DNA of 64,000 nt. Origin: Gp13-AA77 sp035949375 (lineage in GTDB: Bacteria; Acidobacteriota; Terriglobia; UBA7540). The stretch is taken from NCBI GenBank assembly GCA_035949375.1, contig DASZIG010000057.1, forward strand, positions 18,774-82,773, given 5' to 3'. Under the pieces are notes generated by a model, which was not told the DNA's origin, searched no databases, and was given only the letters and a program-made list of their open reading frames with translations. Shown here piece after piece: positions 54,801 to 63,832 of the stretch. A program made the translations under genes and the position numbers. The number at the start of each line of letters is the position of its first letter. The stretch's first letter is position 1.

Positions 54801-55358
54801 ATGCCTGTGCTTGTTTCCATGCTACGCGGCGTCAACCTTGGTCCACACCATCGGATCAAGATGGACGATCTGCGCGCGCTCTATGCGTCATTGGGATTCC
54901 AGGATGTGCGGACCTACGTCCAGAGCGGCAACATCCTCTTCAGGACCGATGGGCGCGACCTCACGAACCTTGGCACACGCATTGAAGATGCGATCGAGAG
55001 GAAATTCGGCTTCCGCGCCGAGGTCCTCTTGCGTACTGCGGCCGAGTTGCGGAAGGCAATCGCCGCGAATCCGTTTGCGGCCCGGCGCAACATCGTTCCG
55101 AGCAAGCTGCTGGTCACTTTTCTTGCTCGTGAACCGGACCCGGAAGCCCGGGAGAAGGTTCTTCAGATGAAAATCGATCCCGAGGAACTGCGGATCGACG
55201 GCCGCGAGGTTTACATTTATTTTCCGAACGGAATGGCGCGTCCGAAGGTCGCGTGGCCGCAAATTGCGAAAGCGCTCAAGACCGAGGGAACCGCCAGAAA
55301 CTGGAACACGGTGCAGAAGGTGCTCGAACTGGCGGAAAGCATGGAGGCTTCAGCGTAG
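54801..55358 (+). CDS. DUF1697 family protein
   Basis: 185 residues from ATG 54801, with GGGAG eight bases upstream; the open frame extends back to a TTG at 54783. Conserved start PVLVSMLRGVNLGPHHRIKMDDLRALYASLGFQDVRTYVQSGNILF is diagnostic of DUF1697. The C-terminus ARNWNTVQKVLELAESM is also typical (usual family consensus xTxRNWxTVxKL). Small cytosolic protein of about 180 residues with no known function. It follows the oxidoreductase gene by 42 bp and may share its transcript. Confidence 0.9.
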   Translation: MPVLVSMLRGVNLGPHHRIKMDDLRALYASLGFQDVRTYVQSGNILFRTDGRDLTNLGTRIEDAIERKFGFRAEVLLRTAAELRKAIAANPFAARRNIVPSKLLVTFLAREPDPEAREKVLQMKIDPEELRIDGREVYIYFPNGMARPKVAWPQIAKALKTEGTARNWNTVQKVLELAESMEASA

Positions 55359-55372
55359 CCTGGAGCGCCGGA

Positions 55373-55771
55373 TCACGAGGCCTCCGGAAGCGTGTAATCG
55401 AACTCATATGAGTGCTTCCCCTCGGCGATGACGATCGTCATCACGCCTGCAAGACCTGCCAGTTGATCCGTGGCGGAGTCCGGCACCACGGCGACGTGCT
55501 GCTGCGCCGCTCCCCGCGCGAGGGTGCCGCTGTGCTGCAGGATGAACGTGCCGGTGCGGCCGTGCAGCGTGCCGGCGACGCGCTCGATGGCGACGTAGCC
55601 GGCCGAGCCTTTGACGCTGGTGCCGGCAGTCAGCATCTGGCCCTTGCTGGTCGCTTCGAGGTCGCCGTGGAACCGCTTATCGAGCGTCATCCTGCCAAGG
55701 CTTGCGTGCGCGCCAAGGTCGTCCGGCGCCTGAGGGGTCAGGCTTACTTCAAAAGTTCCCGCTGCCCGCAT
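55373..55771 (-). CDS. DUF3224 family protein
   Basis: 132 residues from ATG 55771, with GGGAG nine bases upstream. Starts MRAAGTFEVSLTPQAP and contains the family core RMTLDKRFHGDLEATSKGQMLTA, GSAGYVAIERVAGTLHGRTGTFILQHSGTL and the end GKHSYEFDYTLPEA. A single-domain beta-barrel (allene-oxide-cyclase-like fold in the family). Function unknown. It lies just downstream of the Tat-exported isomerase gene, in the same direction, with 33 bp between. Confidence 0.92.
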   Translation of the reverse strand: MRAAGTFEVSLTPQAPDDLGAHASLGRMTLDKRFHGDLEATSKGQMLTAGTSVKGSAGYVAIERVAGTLHGRTGTFILQHSGTLARGAAQQHVAVVPDSATDQLAGLAGVMTIVIAEGKHSYEFDYTLPEAS

Positions 55772-55804
55772 AGTCGTAAGCTCCCTTGATGCGAACCCCT
55801 GCAT

Positions 55805-56668
55805 TCAGACCTGCAAAGCGCGGAGATACGGAACGCTCGCCTTCATAAGATCCAGGTTCATTTCGACGAAGTAGTTCTTGATTCCGCCTGTTCTCGCCGC
55901 GGTGAAGATGTTTTTCCAGTCCAGCGTGTCCTGTCCGACCGCGGCAATCTTTCGCGTCTTTGCGTCCCAGCCTTGCACGTGCATCGAAATGAAGCGCCCG
56001 GGATACTTGTTGAAATACTCGGCGGCGTCGAAACCCTCGCTGATCGTCGAGACCTGGAACTGAAACTTGACCAGTTTGGGATCGAGCAGCTCGAACAGCA
56101 AGTCATACGTCCGCTTCCCGTCAACCGTCGTCAGCTCGAAGTTCTCGTTATGCAGGCCTTGCTGGATGCCGGCCTTCGCGGCCTCAGCCCCCATTTTGTT
56201 GTACTCGTCCGCTGCGCGCTTCACGTCGTCCATGGTCGGATTGCGCGGACCGCCAAGGCTGGCCACCAACATTTGCGTCAGGCCGAAGTTTTTGGCCCAG
56301 GCGATCCTGTCGGCCTGGTTGGCCCGAAGCTCTTCCATGCTGAAGTGCGAGCTCTGGCAGATAAGTCCCGCATCGCCGAGCATCCCCCGCAGCTGCGACC
56401 AACTGTATTTGGCGAGGCCCCCGAATCCCTCATCGGCATATCCGACCGGCGAGCACAGTTCGATCGCCTGGAATCCGGCTGCCGAGAGCTGCTTGAGGGT
56501 GCCGGGAAAATCCTGCGCGATCATCTTCCGGACCGGCCACGTCTGGCACCCAATCGGTAGGCCCAGCGGATTCCCGCGCAGCTTGAGCGCGCCCGCCGAC
56601 AGAAATCCGGCCGCCGCCGCGCCCGCCGCCGCGTTCCTGATGAACTCTCTTCTCGAAATCCCCGACAT
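55805..56668 (-). CDS. Sugar phosphate isomerase/epimerase-like TIM-barrel protein, Tat-exported
   Basis: 287 residues from ATG 56668, selected because it follows GGAGGAG and begins the Tat signal ISRREFIRNAAAGAAAAGFLS. A TIM barrel follows: LGLPIGCQTWPVRKMIAQDFPGTLKQL, GFQAIELCSPVGY, QSSHFSMEELRAN, AGIQQGLHNENFELTTVDG, VKFQFQVSTISEGFDAAEYFNKYPGRFISMHVQGWD, and KNYFVEMNLD. Metal ligands probably include the Glu in IELCSP, His in LHNEN, His in MHVQG and Glu in VEMN. This is the third Tat-exported member in the window; the others are at 43070 and 46717. Confidence 0.88.
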   Translation of the reverse strand: MSGISRREFIRNAAAGAAAAGFLSAGALKLRGNPLGLPIGCQTWPVRKMIAQDFPGTLKQLSAAGFQAIELCSPVGYADEGFGGLAKYSWSQLRGMLGDAGLICQSSHFSMEELRANQADRIAWAKNFGLTQMLVASLGGPRNPTMDDVKRAADEYNKMGAEAAKAGIQQGLHNENFELTTVDGKRTYDLLFELLDPKLVKFQFQVSTISEGFDAAEYFNKYPGRFISMHVQGWDAKTRKIAAVGQDTLDWKNIFTAARTGGIKNYFVEMNLDLMKASVPYLRALQV

Positions 56669-56867
56669 CTGCTCCTCCGTAGGCATAGCATCGGCCGGAA
56701 GCCTGTTCGGCCGGCCCACGGTATTGTCTCACGATTCTAGGGCTTCGCACGAGCGCGGTGTGCCAAGACGTTGAACGTGCCGTGGCGCCAGGCATGTCCG
56801 ATCTCACCATCCCTGCGGGCCTCGAGGGTTGATGTGCAGGGTATCTTGGCAGGAAATATTCCGCGAC

Positions 56868-56945
56868 CCTGTCATTCCAAGCGCAGCGGGAATGTCCCGC
56901 TGAGATAAAGGAAATACGAGATTCCGCGCTGCGCTCCGAATGGAA
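56868..56945. repeat. Palindromic repeat, tgtcattcc family, copy B
   Basis: tgtcattccaagcgcagcggga on the left and gcgctgcgctccgaatgga on the right are imperfect inverted repeats around a ~35-bp centre, related to 37610-37692. It lies in the 376-bp gap before the insertion sequence, where no gene was seen. Confidence 0.6.
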
Positions 56946-57045
56946 GCGTTAGGTGCTTCACTGTTGTCTTAAAGGTGTCCGAAGAAAACAAATCACGGTC
57001 TTGATGGTGGTAGCACAAAGCTTTCCCTGTGTAAATGGCGGCCTA

Positions 57046-58161
57046 GTGGGCTGTCCCAATGGTAACGTAAGTATTAGAATGGGCATCTAAGGGAGCATGC
57101 CCAAACCAGCGGTAGTAAGCCTTTCGCAAGACGAGAGAGCTGAGTTGATGCAAATAGCGAATTCCCGAAGCTTTCCCGCAGGCGACGTTTTCCGCGCGCG
57201 CTTGATCCTGGCCCTGGCAGCGGGTCAGAACTATCAGGTGATCGCCCGGAACTTGCGCACCAGCGCGCCGACGATCGCTCGCTGGAAGCGGCGCTTTGAC
57301 CAAAGAGGGATCGGCGGACTGATTCCTCGCCATCGCGGCAGCCCGCTGCGGGTGGCGACCGCCGACGTGCAGGCGCGAGTACTGAAGAAATTGCAGCAAG
57401 CCCCACCCGACGGCAGTACCCACTGGTCGTGCCGTAAGATGGCCGAAGTTTTGGGCCTGAGTAAATCCACCGTGCAGCGCATCTGGGCTCGCGCCCGCTT
57501 GAAGCCGCATCGCCTGGAACGGTACATGGCCAGCCCCGACCCCGAGTTTGAGACGAAGGCGGCCGACATCATCGGGCTCTATCTGAATCCGCCGCAGCAT
57601 GCCGCCGTGTTTTGCGTCGACGAGAAGACCGCCATTCAAGCTCTGGATCGCAAGGACCCTCGACTGCCCCTGTCGCCGGGACGGGCGGAACGCCAGGGCT
57701 TTGAGTACTACCGGCATGGCACCTTGTCGCTGTACGCGGCGCTCAACGTGAAGAGCGGAAAAGTCAAAGGTCGGACGGCGGCCCGTCACACCAGCACCGA
57801 GTTCGTGAACTTTCTCACCGGCTTGGTGCGCCACGCCCGCTGGGCTCGCGAAATTCACATCATCCTGGACAATCTTTCGGCGCATAAGACTGCCGCCGTG
57901 GAAGCTTTTCTGGAAAAACATCCCAAGGTGAGGTTCCACTTCACTCCGACCTACTCTTCCTGGCTTAACCAAGTGGAGATCTGGTTTGCCAAGATCCAGC
58001 GCCAGGTGATCGATCGCGGCATCTTCACTTCGGTGGCCGACCTGGATCGCAAGCTCATGCGCTACATCCGGGCTTACACCAAGATAGCCAAGCCCGTCCG
58101 CTGGACCTATCGCGATGCAAAACGTCGGATTCATACTAACTTAATCAGTGGGACAGCCCAC
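57046..58161 (+). mobile_element. Insertion sequence of the IS630/Tc1-mariner superfamily, intact
   Basis: 1,116 bp with perfect 13-bp terminal inverted repeats: gtgggctgtccca at 57046-57058 and tgggacagcccac at 58149-58161. It is flanked on both sides by TA (57044-57045 and 58162-58163), the target duplication typical of this family. It contains one transposase gene in the + direction with all catalytic residues. The disrupted host site is intergenic, with no gene split. Confidence 0.93.
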
Positions 58162-58164
58162 TAG
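57097..58164 (+). CDS. IS630-family transposase
   Basis: 355 residues. The N-terminus has helix-turn-helix segments (RARLILALAAGQNYQVIARNLRTSAPTIARWKRRF and WSCRKMAEVLGLSKSTVQRIW). The DDE catalytic domain is complete: first Asp in FCVDEKTAIQ near residue 174, second Asp in ILDNLSAH near 257, Glu in SWLNQVEIWFAKIQRQ near 293. HFTPTYSSWLNQVEIWF is the classic IS630 signature. The stop TAG is formed by TA from the target duplication plus one host base beyond the element, so the C-terminus depends on the insertion site. Probably active. Confidence 0.95.
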   Translation: MPKPAVVSLSQDERAELMQIANSRSFPAGDVFRARLILALAAGQNYQVIARNLRTSAPTIARWKRRFDQRGIGGLIPRHRGSPLRVATADVQARVLKKLQQAPPDGSTHWSCRKMAEVLGLSKSTVQRIWARARLKPHRLERYMASPDPEFETKAADIIGLYLNPPQHAAVFCVDEKTAIQALDRKDPRLPLSPGRAERQGFEYYRHGTLSLYAALNVKSGKVKGRTAARHTSTEFVNFLTGLVRHARWAREIHIILDNLSAHKTAAVEAFLEKHPKVRFHFTPTYSSWLNQVEIWFAKIQRQVIDRGIFTSVADLDRKLMRYIRAYTKIAKPVRWTYRDAKRRIHTNLISGTAH

Positions 58165-58500
58165 CTTAGCGAACTGTTTATCGACATAGTCAGATAGCAT
58201 GTCGCACACGAATATCTATAGAGTTGCTGGTCATAAGAGCGGTAATAGAAACTATCAAAAGCATCTCCGCGGTACCTGTGCGGAGACCCTGGTCATGTTA
58301 TAAGGGAATGCGAAAATTAACCGTGTGTTGCCCAGGAAATGATGAGGGCGTGGAATGCATCGTTCTACTTTGAGCTAAGTGTATGTTCCGGATGGAACAC
58401 ACCAGGAACTATATCTGCGCTTGACATTCCAGTCAGCGGAGGTATGATAGCGAACCGCGAAGGTTCCCCAATCAGCGGAGCTTTCAAAGGAGATAAAAAC
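58165..58500. other. Intergenic gap after the IS, no gene recognised
   Basis: 336 bases of lower GC content than the average. An open frame enters here from 58339, but its first 54 codons lack a Shine-Dalgarno and signal character, so the gene is taken to start at 58501. Promoter elements of that gene are presumably here. Confidence 0.5.
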
Positions 58501-59814
58501 ATGCAGATCCCGACTGGAAACTCGCGTCTACTAAATTTTCTGGCGGCCCTGGTCATTATTGTCGGTTGCAGCGCGCCGGCCTTATCGGTTACCACGGTGG
58601 AGGTTGGCAGTTGCGTCGTGGGGTTGGTCCAGTTTTCCACCATCCAATCGGCTGTGAACGCGTCTCCGTCTGGAACCATCATCAAGGTGTGCCCCGGAAG
58701 CTACGGAGAGCAGGTCTCAATCAACAAGAGAATCACGCTGCAAGGGGTGGCTTCGGGTACCGCGGACGAAGCAGTGATTGTGCCGCCCAGCGGCGGCCTG
58801 ATTCAGAACGCCACGGATGTGGATACCGGCAGCCCCCTGGCCGTGCAGATCCTGGTGGTCAGCCCGGCGACTGTCACCATCGCAGATCTCACGGTTGATG
58901 CTACGGGAAACAATGTGACGGGATGCGGCCTCGACGTGATTGGCATCCTTTTCCAGAGCGCCTCGGGAACCGTAAACCACGCGGCCGTGCGCAACCAGGC
59001 CCTCGATCCGGCCGACAACGGTTGCCAGAGCGGAGAGGGGATCTACGTCCAGACCGCTTCGGGCTTGACCTCCGTGGTAGCGGTCGAAAACACCTCCGTG
59101 CATGGTTATCAAAAGAACGGAATCACCGGAAACGATCTGGGAACTACGCTCACAGTCACCGCCAATGACATTCAGGGTCAGGGACCCACCATGGGTGCGG
59201 CCGAAAACGGAGTTCAGCTCGCCTTTGGCGCCGGAGGGAGCGTCACCAGCAACCTTGTGATCGATGACATCTATTCCGGCCCTATTTATGGGGCTTCCGG
59301 CATCCTGCTTTATGACTCACTGGAGAGCGCGGGAATAAAGGTCAACAACAACACCGTCGGGAATACCCAGTTGGCGGTTGCGCTGGCTACGGACGAAGGG
59401 TACGGTTCGGGCCAGTACGGAGATGGGGTGACGGTTTCGGGCAACAAGATTTTTGGCACCCTGACTTTTGACGCCGTCGACGCATGTACGAACACGAACA
59501 CCATCACGAACAACGTCGTGGTGAATAGCGGTGAATCTGCGGTCCATCTTGATGCCAGTTGTTCGGGAAACGGCAACAACACGGGTAACAACAGCACCGT
59601 AACCGGTAACACTATCCTTGAGGCTGGATGCGCCGGCATTCTTGAGGATAGCGGGACAAGCGGAAATACTACGAGCCAGGATACGTTCTACACGGTGCCT
59701 ACGACGATTCTCAATGGGCCGTGTCCGGCCCAGCCTACGACGCTGCTCGATAGCAAGGCGTCGGGTGGTCAGAACAACACACGCGGCGGTCTCAAGCCGA
59801 GCCCCAGACGGTAA
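58501..59814 (+). CDS. Secreted right-handed beta-helix (parallel beta-helix repeat) protein
   Basis: 437 residues from ATG 58501, with AAAGGAGAT seven to eight bases upstream. Signal peptide MQIPTGNSRLLNFLAALVII with cleavage after about residue 28 (ALS). The mature part begins with VQFSTIQSAVNASPSGTIIKVCPGSYGEQVSINKRITLQG, the usual start of pectate-lyase-like beta-helices. Repeated short turns follow (GITGNDLGTTLTVTANDIQGQG, SGILLYDSLESAGIKVNNNTVGN, VTVSGNKIFGTLT, STVTGNTILEAG). No lyase active site was identified. Possible roles are polysaccharide binding or degradation, or surface attachment. It stands alone after the IS element. Confidence 0.8.
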   Translation: MQIPTGNSRLLNFLAALVIIVGCSAPALSVTTVEVGSCVVGLVQFSTIQSAVNASPSGTIIKVCPGSYGEQVSINKRITLQGVASGTADEAVIVPPSGGLIQNATDVDTGSPLAVQILVVSPATVTIADLTVDATGNNVTGCGLDVIGILFQSASGTVNHAAVRNQALDPADNGCQSGEGIYVQTASGLTSVVAVENTSVHGYQKNGITGNDLGTTLTVTANDIQGQGPTMGAAENGVQLAFGAGGSVTSNLVIDDIYSGPIYGASGILLYDSLESAGIKVNNNTVGNTQLAVALATDEGYGSGQYGDGVTVSGNKIFGTLTFDAVDACTNTNTITNNVVVNSGESAVHLDASCSGNGNNTGNNSTVTGNTILEAGCAGILEDSGTSGNTTSQDTFYTVPTTILNGPCPAQPTTLLDSKASGGQNNTRGGLKPSPRR

Positions 59815-59859
59815 CGCGCGGATCCCTCACTTACTTGCGCTGATCGTGACAGCAACGGA

Positions 59860-59888
59860 GCCGCAGACTCGCCTTTCGGGCCTGCGGC
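59860..59888. terminator. Hairpin between convergent genes
   Basis: GCCGCAG (59860-59866) pairs with CTGCGGC (59882-59888) over a 15-base loop. It lies between the rightward beta-helix gene and the leftward gene ending at 59918. There is no run of T, so termination is only inferred. Confidence 0.35.
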
Positions 59889-59917
59889 TTCATGCTTGAT
59901 CGGGGCGCAGCCACGCA

Positions 59918-61531
59918 TCAGTTCGATTTCGGCGGCGCCTGCCGCGTGACCGTTTCCACCCGGAATTTTTGATAATTCGAGTAACGCTGGACGAAGTTGC
60001 CGCTCATTCCTTTGACGAGCAGGAGCCGTGCGTTGACGTGGGCTTCGAGGTAGGACGGCATCCATACTTCGTCATTGATCCTGGACTGCTCGAAGACCAC
60101 GGCCGACCCTTTCCGCACCGAAGCGAAGAGGCCGCCGGCCATCTTGAATGAGCTGTTGAGGTAGGCTTCGAGGCGTGCCACGTCTGCCGCCTGCTCGTCG
60201 ATCCAGACAGCCCCCGAGAGCTCGTGCACGAAGCGATCCTCGGCTTTGACGGGCTTGTAGTCCGGATTGGGCTCGAAATCGAAGACGATCACTTCGTGAC
60301 CGCGAAAAATCTCGCGACGGGGATTGGTGAAGCGGTCGATGCGCAGGAAATCTGAGACGGTCAAGTCGTCGTCGTCCTTCTTCGGATCCTTGCCGCCCTG
60401 CTTTGCCTCTTTTGCCTGGCGCGCCTCATACCGCTCGACCACCTTCTGGATGTGCTCGTTCTCCTTCTGCTGCTCGGCGGCGCTCAATTCCTTGCCGTCT
60501 TTCTTCACCAGGCGGTCCACCTCGTCGCCGTCCAGGTAGAACACCTGGTATTCCTTGGTGACTTGGGATTTCGACGCGCCGTGCGAGTCCACCTCGAACT
60601 CTTCCGACGTCTTGTCGCAGGTGTATTGCTCCACCAGCTTGTCGATGGCCTTCTGATTCTTGTCGACCGCGCGCAGCAGTTCGGCGATGTCGGGCAGCGG
60701 CCGGCCTGCCGCCGCCGGGAACGCGAAGACGCCTTCGCCGACGACGGGGTTATGCAGCACGCGCGTCACGGCGACCACCCAGTCATGGTCGGGCGCGGCA
60801 AATTCGATCCGATAGGGCTCGGCGACGCCGTCAACGGTGCGGTAATCGTCATAAGACACGCGGTCGTCGTCGGACACGCGGTGGTCGCCCTTCGCGGCTG
60901 CCTGCCCCGCGTCGTGCCCGATATCCTGCTTCGCCTCCTGAGCTGAACCCTGCGCGCCGGGAATCAGTTCCTCCAGCACCAGGTGGCTCGCGGCGTCGAT
61001 CGCGATTTCGCGCTTCGCGCCCGTCAGGGTGGTCACCGTCAGGCGCTCGGCGGCGTGGCCGCGCACGGTCTCATCGCCGAGCGACAGCAGCCGGACCTTG
61101 TCCTTGCGATAGTGCAGGAATCGATCGTTGCGATAGTGGGCGCCGGCTTCGAGCAGGGTGCCGTCGGCGCCCGTCAGGGTGCGCAGGCCCGCGCTGTCCT
61201 GGCGCCAGGCGGACTTGCCGTTGTAGGCCTCGCGGATGGTTTCGGTTCCGATCGTCACTTCCTGATAGAGGCGATTCGGCTGCTCGAGGATCAGCGTATA
61301 ATTCCCGGTTTTGCCGTCCGAACTCGTGACGGTTCCTTGATACTCCACCGTACGTAAAGCCGCCAGACGCTTCGGGCCGCCTTCGGCCCGAATGCAGGCC
61401 TCGATGATTCGATTCGGGTCCGCGCCACGTTCGCCGTAAGACGGCGGCGCTACAAACAGCGCCTGTGCCGCGACGAGCGCCCCGGGCAAGAGGGCGCGAA
61501 CGACTGGGATCAGGATTCGCTTCAGTGTCAT
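59918..61531 (-). CDS. Exported protein related to outer-membrane lipoprotein-sorting proteins
   Basis: 537 residues from ATG 61531, chosen because it starts the signal peptide (LKRILIPVVRALLPGALVAA); an upstream GTG at 61588 would add 19 residues. After the signal peptide, IIEACIRAEGGPKRLAALRTVEYQGTVTSSDGKTGNYTLILEQPNRLYQEVTIG resembles the LolA-like fold of outer-membrane lipoprotein-sorting proteins. The middle (about 300-420) is charged and Lys/Asp/Glu-rich, with QAKEAKQGGKDPKKDDDDL. The C-terminal part (RREIFRGHEVIVFDFEPNPDYKP, AVWIDEQAADVARLEAYLNSSFKMAGG, PSYLEAHVNARLLLVKG) again looks beta-rich and LolA-like, so the protein may hold two such domains. Function unknown. Confidence 0.78.
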   Translation of the reverse strand: MTLKRILIPVVRALLPGALVAAQALFVAPPSYGERGADPNRIIEACIRAEGGPKRLAALRTVEYQGTVTSSDGKTGNYTLILEQPNRLYQEVTIGTETIREAYNGKSAWRQDSAGLRTLTGADGTLLEAGAHYRNDRFLHYRKDKVRLLSLGDETVRGHAAERLTVTTLTGAKREIAIDAASHLVLEELIPGAQGSAQEAKQDIGHDAGQAAAKGDHRVSDDDRVSYDDYRTVDGVAEPYRIEFAAPDHDWVVAVTRVLHNPVVGEGVFAFPAAAGRPLPDIAELLRAVDKNQKAIDKLVEQYTCDKTSEEFEVDSHGASKSQVTKEYQVFYLDGDEVDRLVKKDGKELSAAEQQKENEHIQKVVERYEARQAKEAKQGGKDPKKDDDDLTVSDFLRIDRFTNPRREIFRGHEVIVFDFEPNPDYKPVKAEDRFVHELSGAVWIDEQAADVARLEAYLNSSFKMAGGLFASVRKGSAVVFEQSRINDEVWMPSYLEAHVNARLLLVKGMSGNFVQRYSNYQKFRVETVTRQAPPKSN

Positions 61532-61693
61532 GGCAGGTTTGATGCGCTCTGAGGCGGTCCGGAATGGCGACAACGGCAAGGGCCTCACGCTAAGTTGCGC
61601 CGGTGCGAGAGCGCTTCCTCCTCGCCACTAAGGACGCCGGATCGACACGGTTATTACAGGTGAAGCGCCCTCGAAAGCCGTCCGATTCGTCTG

Positions 61694-63172
61694 TCAGTCC
61701 GCGGTGAAGTCCGCCGCAATCTCGTCTACGCTCAGCGTACGCGCCTTGAGCGCCCCCAGGACCACGCCGCCCGCGAGCCAGATCACGCCCACGGTCAGGG
61801 CGAGGCGCGGCAGACTCAGCCAGATGGCGAGGCACGACACAAGTCCCCCGATGGGCGCGGCGGCGTCACGCCAGAATCTCCGATCGGGACCGCCGTTCCG
61901 GTAGAACTGCCAGAAGCAGGCGAGATCCACGGCCATGTAAGCCGCGAGGGCGCCGGAGTTCAACACCTCGGACGCCTTCTCGAAATTCAGCACGCCCGAG
62001 ACGGCGAAACTCAGCGCGCCGATCAGGATCAAGCCCATCACGGGCGTGCCACGGCGCAGATTCACGCGGGCGAAGGCGTGGGGCAGCACGCCGTCGCGGC
62101 CCATGCCGAACAGGATGCGCGCCGCCGCCACCTGCCCGCTGAGCGCCGACCCGAAGCATGCCACGATGAGCACGAGCGCCATGGCGTGAAACAGCGGAGC
62201 ACCGCCCACGCGCCCGTAGACGTCCATAAAGGCGGTCTCGGCGTTCGGGAACGTGCCGTACAGCGGCCACACCTGGTGAGCGAGGTACACCTGGGCGCCG
62301 CTCAGTAGCGCGGTGATGATCACCACCAGCACGACCGCCAGCAGCACGTTGCGGCGCGGGTTGTGGACGTCCTCGGCGAGCGTGGTCACGCTGTCGAATC
62401 CGATGTAGGTCAGCGCCGCAAAAGACGTGGTGGTGGCGAAGGCCCGCAGGTTGAAGGTGTGCGGATTCCAGAAGGGCGCGGTAGAGAGCACCCCACTGAC
62501 GCCCTGCGTGTGCAGCAGGTATCGCACCCCGAGCACCACGAAGACGGCGATCACCGCGCACATGACGGCCAACATCAACTCGTTAGCGCGCGCCGTCCAG
62601 CGGATGCCGCAGAGGTTGAGCACGGTGATCAGCACGGCCAGTCCGAGCGCGGCCAGGGTGTAAGGCAGGGCGGGGAACTCACGGCGCAGCGTCACGGCGC
62701 CGTAAATCACGTTGATCAGCGGCATACAGATGTAGCCGAGCAGCATGGCCCAGCCTGCCAGAAAACCGGCAAAGGGATTGATGGCGCGCGCGGCGTAGGT
62801 GTAAGCGGAGCCCGCCGCGGGATAAAGCGCCGCCAGACGCCCGTAGCTGACGGCGGTCAGCAGGGCGGGCACCATGCTGACGAGCAGCGTGTCGGCCACG
62901 TGGCCGCCCGAGAGCTGCTCGGCGATGCCGTAGAGCGTCACGGCCGCCACGGGCTGGATGACCACGATGCCGTAGAAGACAAGATCGCCGAGACTGAGCA
63001 CCGGCCGCAGATGGGGACGGTCGGCGTGGGCCGCGGCCGGAATGGTCGGGATCAGGGGTTCATCCAACGCGATGACCTCGCGGGCCGGGTGGCGACTCGC
63101 CCGGCGACCGCTCAGTATCGCACGGTTGCCGCGCGGGAAGAGTCTGGCTTCGAATTGGTGAAACGGAGCCAC
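61694..63172 (-). CDS. APC-family amino-acid/polyamine permease
   Basis: 492 residues from GTG 63172; a TTG at 63067 preceded by GAGGT would give a 457-residue protein starting just before the first helix and is an equally credible start. Twelve membrane helices: LSLGDLVFYGIVVIQPVAAVTLYGIAEQLSGG, LYPAAGSAYTYAARAINPFAGFLAGWAMLLGY, ITVLNLCGIRWTARANELMLAVMCAVIAVFVVL, FAALTYIGFDSVTTLAEDVHNPRRNVLLAVVLVVIITALLS, AAARILFGMGRDGVLPHAFARVN. The Gly-rich first helix and IGFDSVTTLAEDVHNP in helix 6 are typical APC signatures. It moves an amino acid or amine across the inner membrane; the substrate is unknown. Confidence 0.9.
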   Translation of the reverse strand: MAPFHQFEARLFPRGNRAILSGRRASRHPAREVIALDEPLIPTIPAAAHADRPHLRPVLSLGDLVFYGIVVIQPVAAVTLYGIAEQLSGGHVADTLLVSMVPALLTAVSYGRLAALYPAAGSAYTYAARAINPFAGFLAGWAMLLGYICMPLINVIYGAVTLRREFPALPYTLAALGLAVLITVLNLCGIRWTARANELMLAVMCAVIAVFVVLGVRYLLHTQGVSGVLSTAPFWNPHTFNLRAFATTTSFAALTYIGFDSVTTLAEDVHNPRRNVLLAVVLVVIITALLSGAQVYLAHQVWPLYGTFPNAETAFMDVYGRVGGAPLFHAMALVLIVACFGSALSGQVAAARILFGMGRDGVLPHAFARVNLRRGTPVMGLILIGALSFAVSGVLNFEKASEVLNSGALAAYMAVDLACFWQFYRNGGPDRRFWRDAAAPIGGLVSCLAIWLSLPRLALTVGVIWLAGGVVLGALKARTLSVDEIAADFTAD

Positions 63173-63217
63173 CGCCGAGGCCGCTGAGCGATTCTAAAGG
63201 ACTTATGGGGAACAGAG

Positions 63218-63320
63218 TTGGCTTCGTTTGGCTTCGTTTTGACCTATTTTTCAGGCAGATGTATTGATTCTAAGGCACTTAGTGGCTTCGTTTTGCAAAA
63301 TTTTAGATTCCTTTTTTTTT
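63218..63320 (-). repeat. Copy 3 of the ~104-bp A-rich dispersed repeat, inverted
   Basis: The reverse complement of copies 1 and 2, with somewhat more differences (about 15) and a poly-A tract at its 5' end. It follows the start side of the APC permease gene within a 378-bp gene-free gap. Confidence 0.88.
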
Positions 63321-63473
63321 GGCCTTTTGGAGGGATAGCGGCGGGGCGAGCTCTGCGGCTACATAGTCCCAGTTTTCTCAGCAGACGTTCGACGCGAGGA
63401 ACGCCGCCAGTCCCGGCGAAAATGCCTCGTACTACTGATGGCCGAGTTTTTCTCTGGGCGCGAAGAAGAATTG

Positions 63474-63533
63474 ACCACGGAGCCCACAGAGAACACGGAG
63501 AAAAACTCTGTGAGCCTCTGTGGCCTCCGTGGT
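63474..63533. repeat. Palindromic repeat of the accacggagcccacagag type
   Basis: accacgga (63474-63481) and tccgtggt (63526-63533) frame imperfectly paired cacagagaacacggag / ctctgtgagcctctgtgg segments. Related cacagag/ctctgtg repeats are common in intergenic DNA of many bacteria. Small frames through it are not genes. Confidence 0.7.
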
Positions 63534-63550
63534 AAGCCTCGCCCCGTCCG

Positions 63551-63817
63551 TTATTGCTTTCGCAGGATGTCGTGGCTGCCCAGGCGCCGCAGGATAATGG
63601 TGTCGCCAGCCAACTGGTACGTGATGCGATAGGCGATGGAGACTCTTGCTTCCCAGATGTCGTCCAAGCCTTGCATCTTCCGGGCGCGCAGTGACGGGTG
63701 GCGAGGGTCTTGCAAAAGGAGGTGGAGCGCTTTCTCGGTCCGCGCTTGCAACTCCTTCGGGAGGCCTCGAAAGTCCTTCTCGAAGAGCGGGGTCCAAATG
63801 AACTTTGAAGGAGGCAT
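63551..63817 (-). CDS. RelE/ParE-superfamily toxin
   Basis: 88 residues, with AAGGAGG just upstream of the ATG. The compact RelE/ParE fold pattern is evident: FIWTPLFEKDFRGLPKELQARTEKALHLLLQDPRHPSLRARKMQG, DDIWEARVSIAYRITYQLAGDTIILRRLGSHDIL. The conserved RxRxxYRI-like strand (EARVSIAYRI) and the terminal H-D are typical of mRNA-interferase or gyrase-targeting members. It follows the antitoxin gene with a 15-base gap, so the two form one operon. The exact target is unknown. Confidence 0.87.
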   Translation of the reverse strand: MPPSKFIWTPLFEKDFRGLPKELQARTEKALHLLLQDPRHPSLRARKMQGLDDIWEARVSIAYRITYQLAGDTIILRRLGSHDILRKQ

Positions 63818-63832
63818 GAGCCCTCGGCGGGC

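Noticed and set aside
63218..63535. A 105-codon open frame rich in Phe and Ser (starts MASFGFVLTYFSGR)
   Set aside because: It is the reverse reading of the A-rich repeat copy 3; an equivalent frame appears in reverse at copy 2, so it follows the repeat and not a gene.
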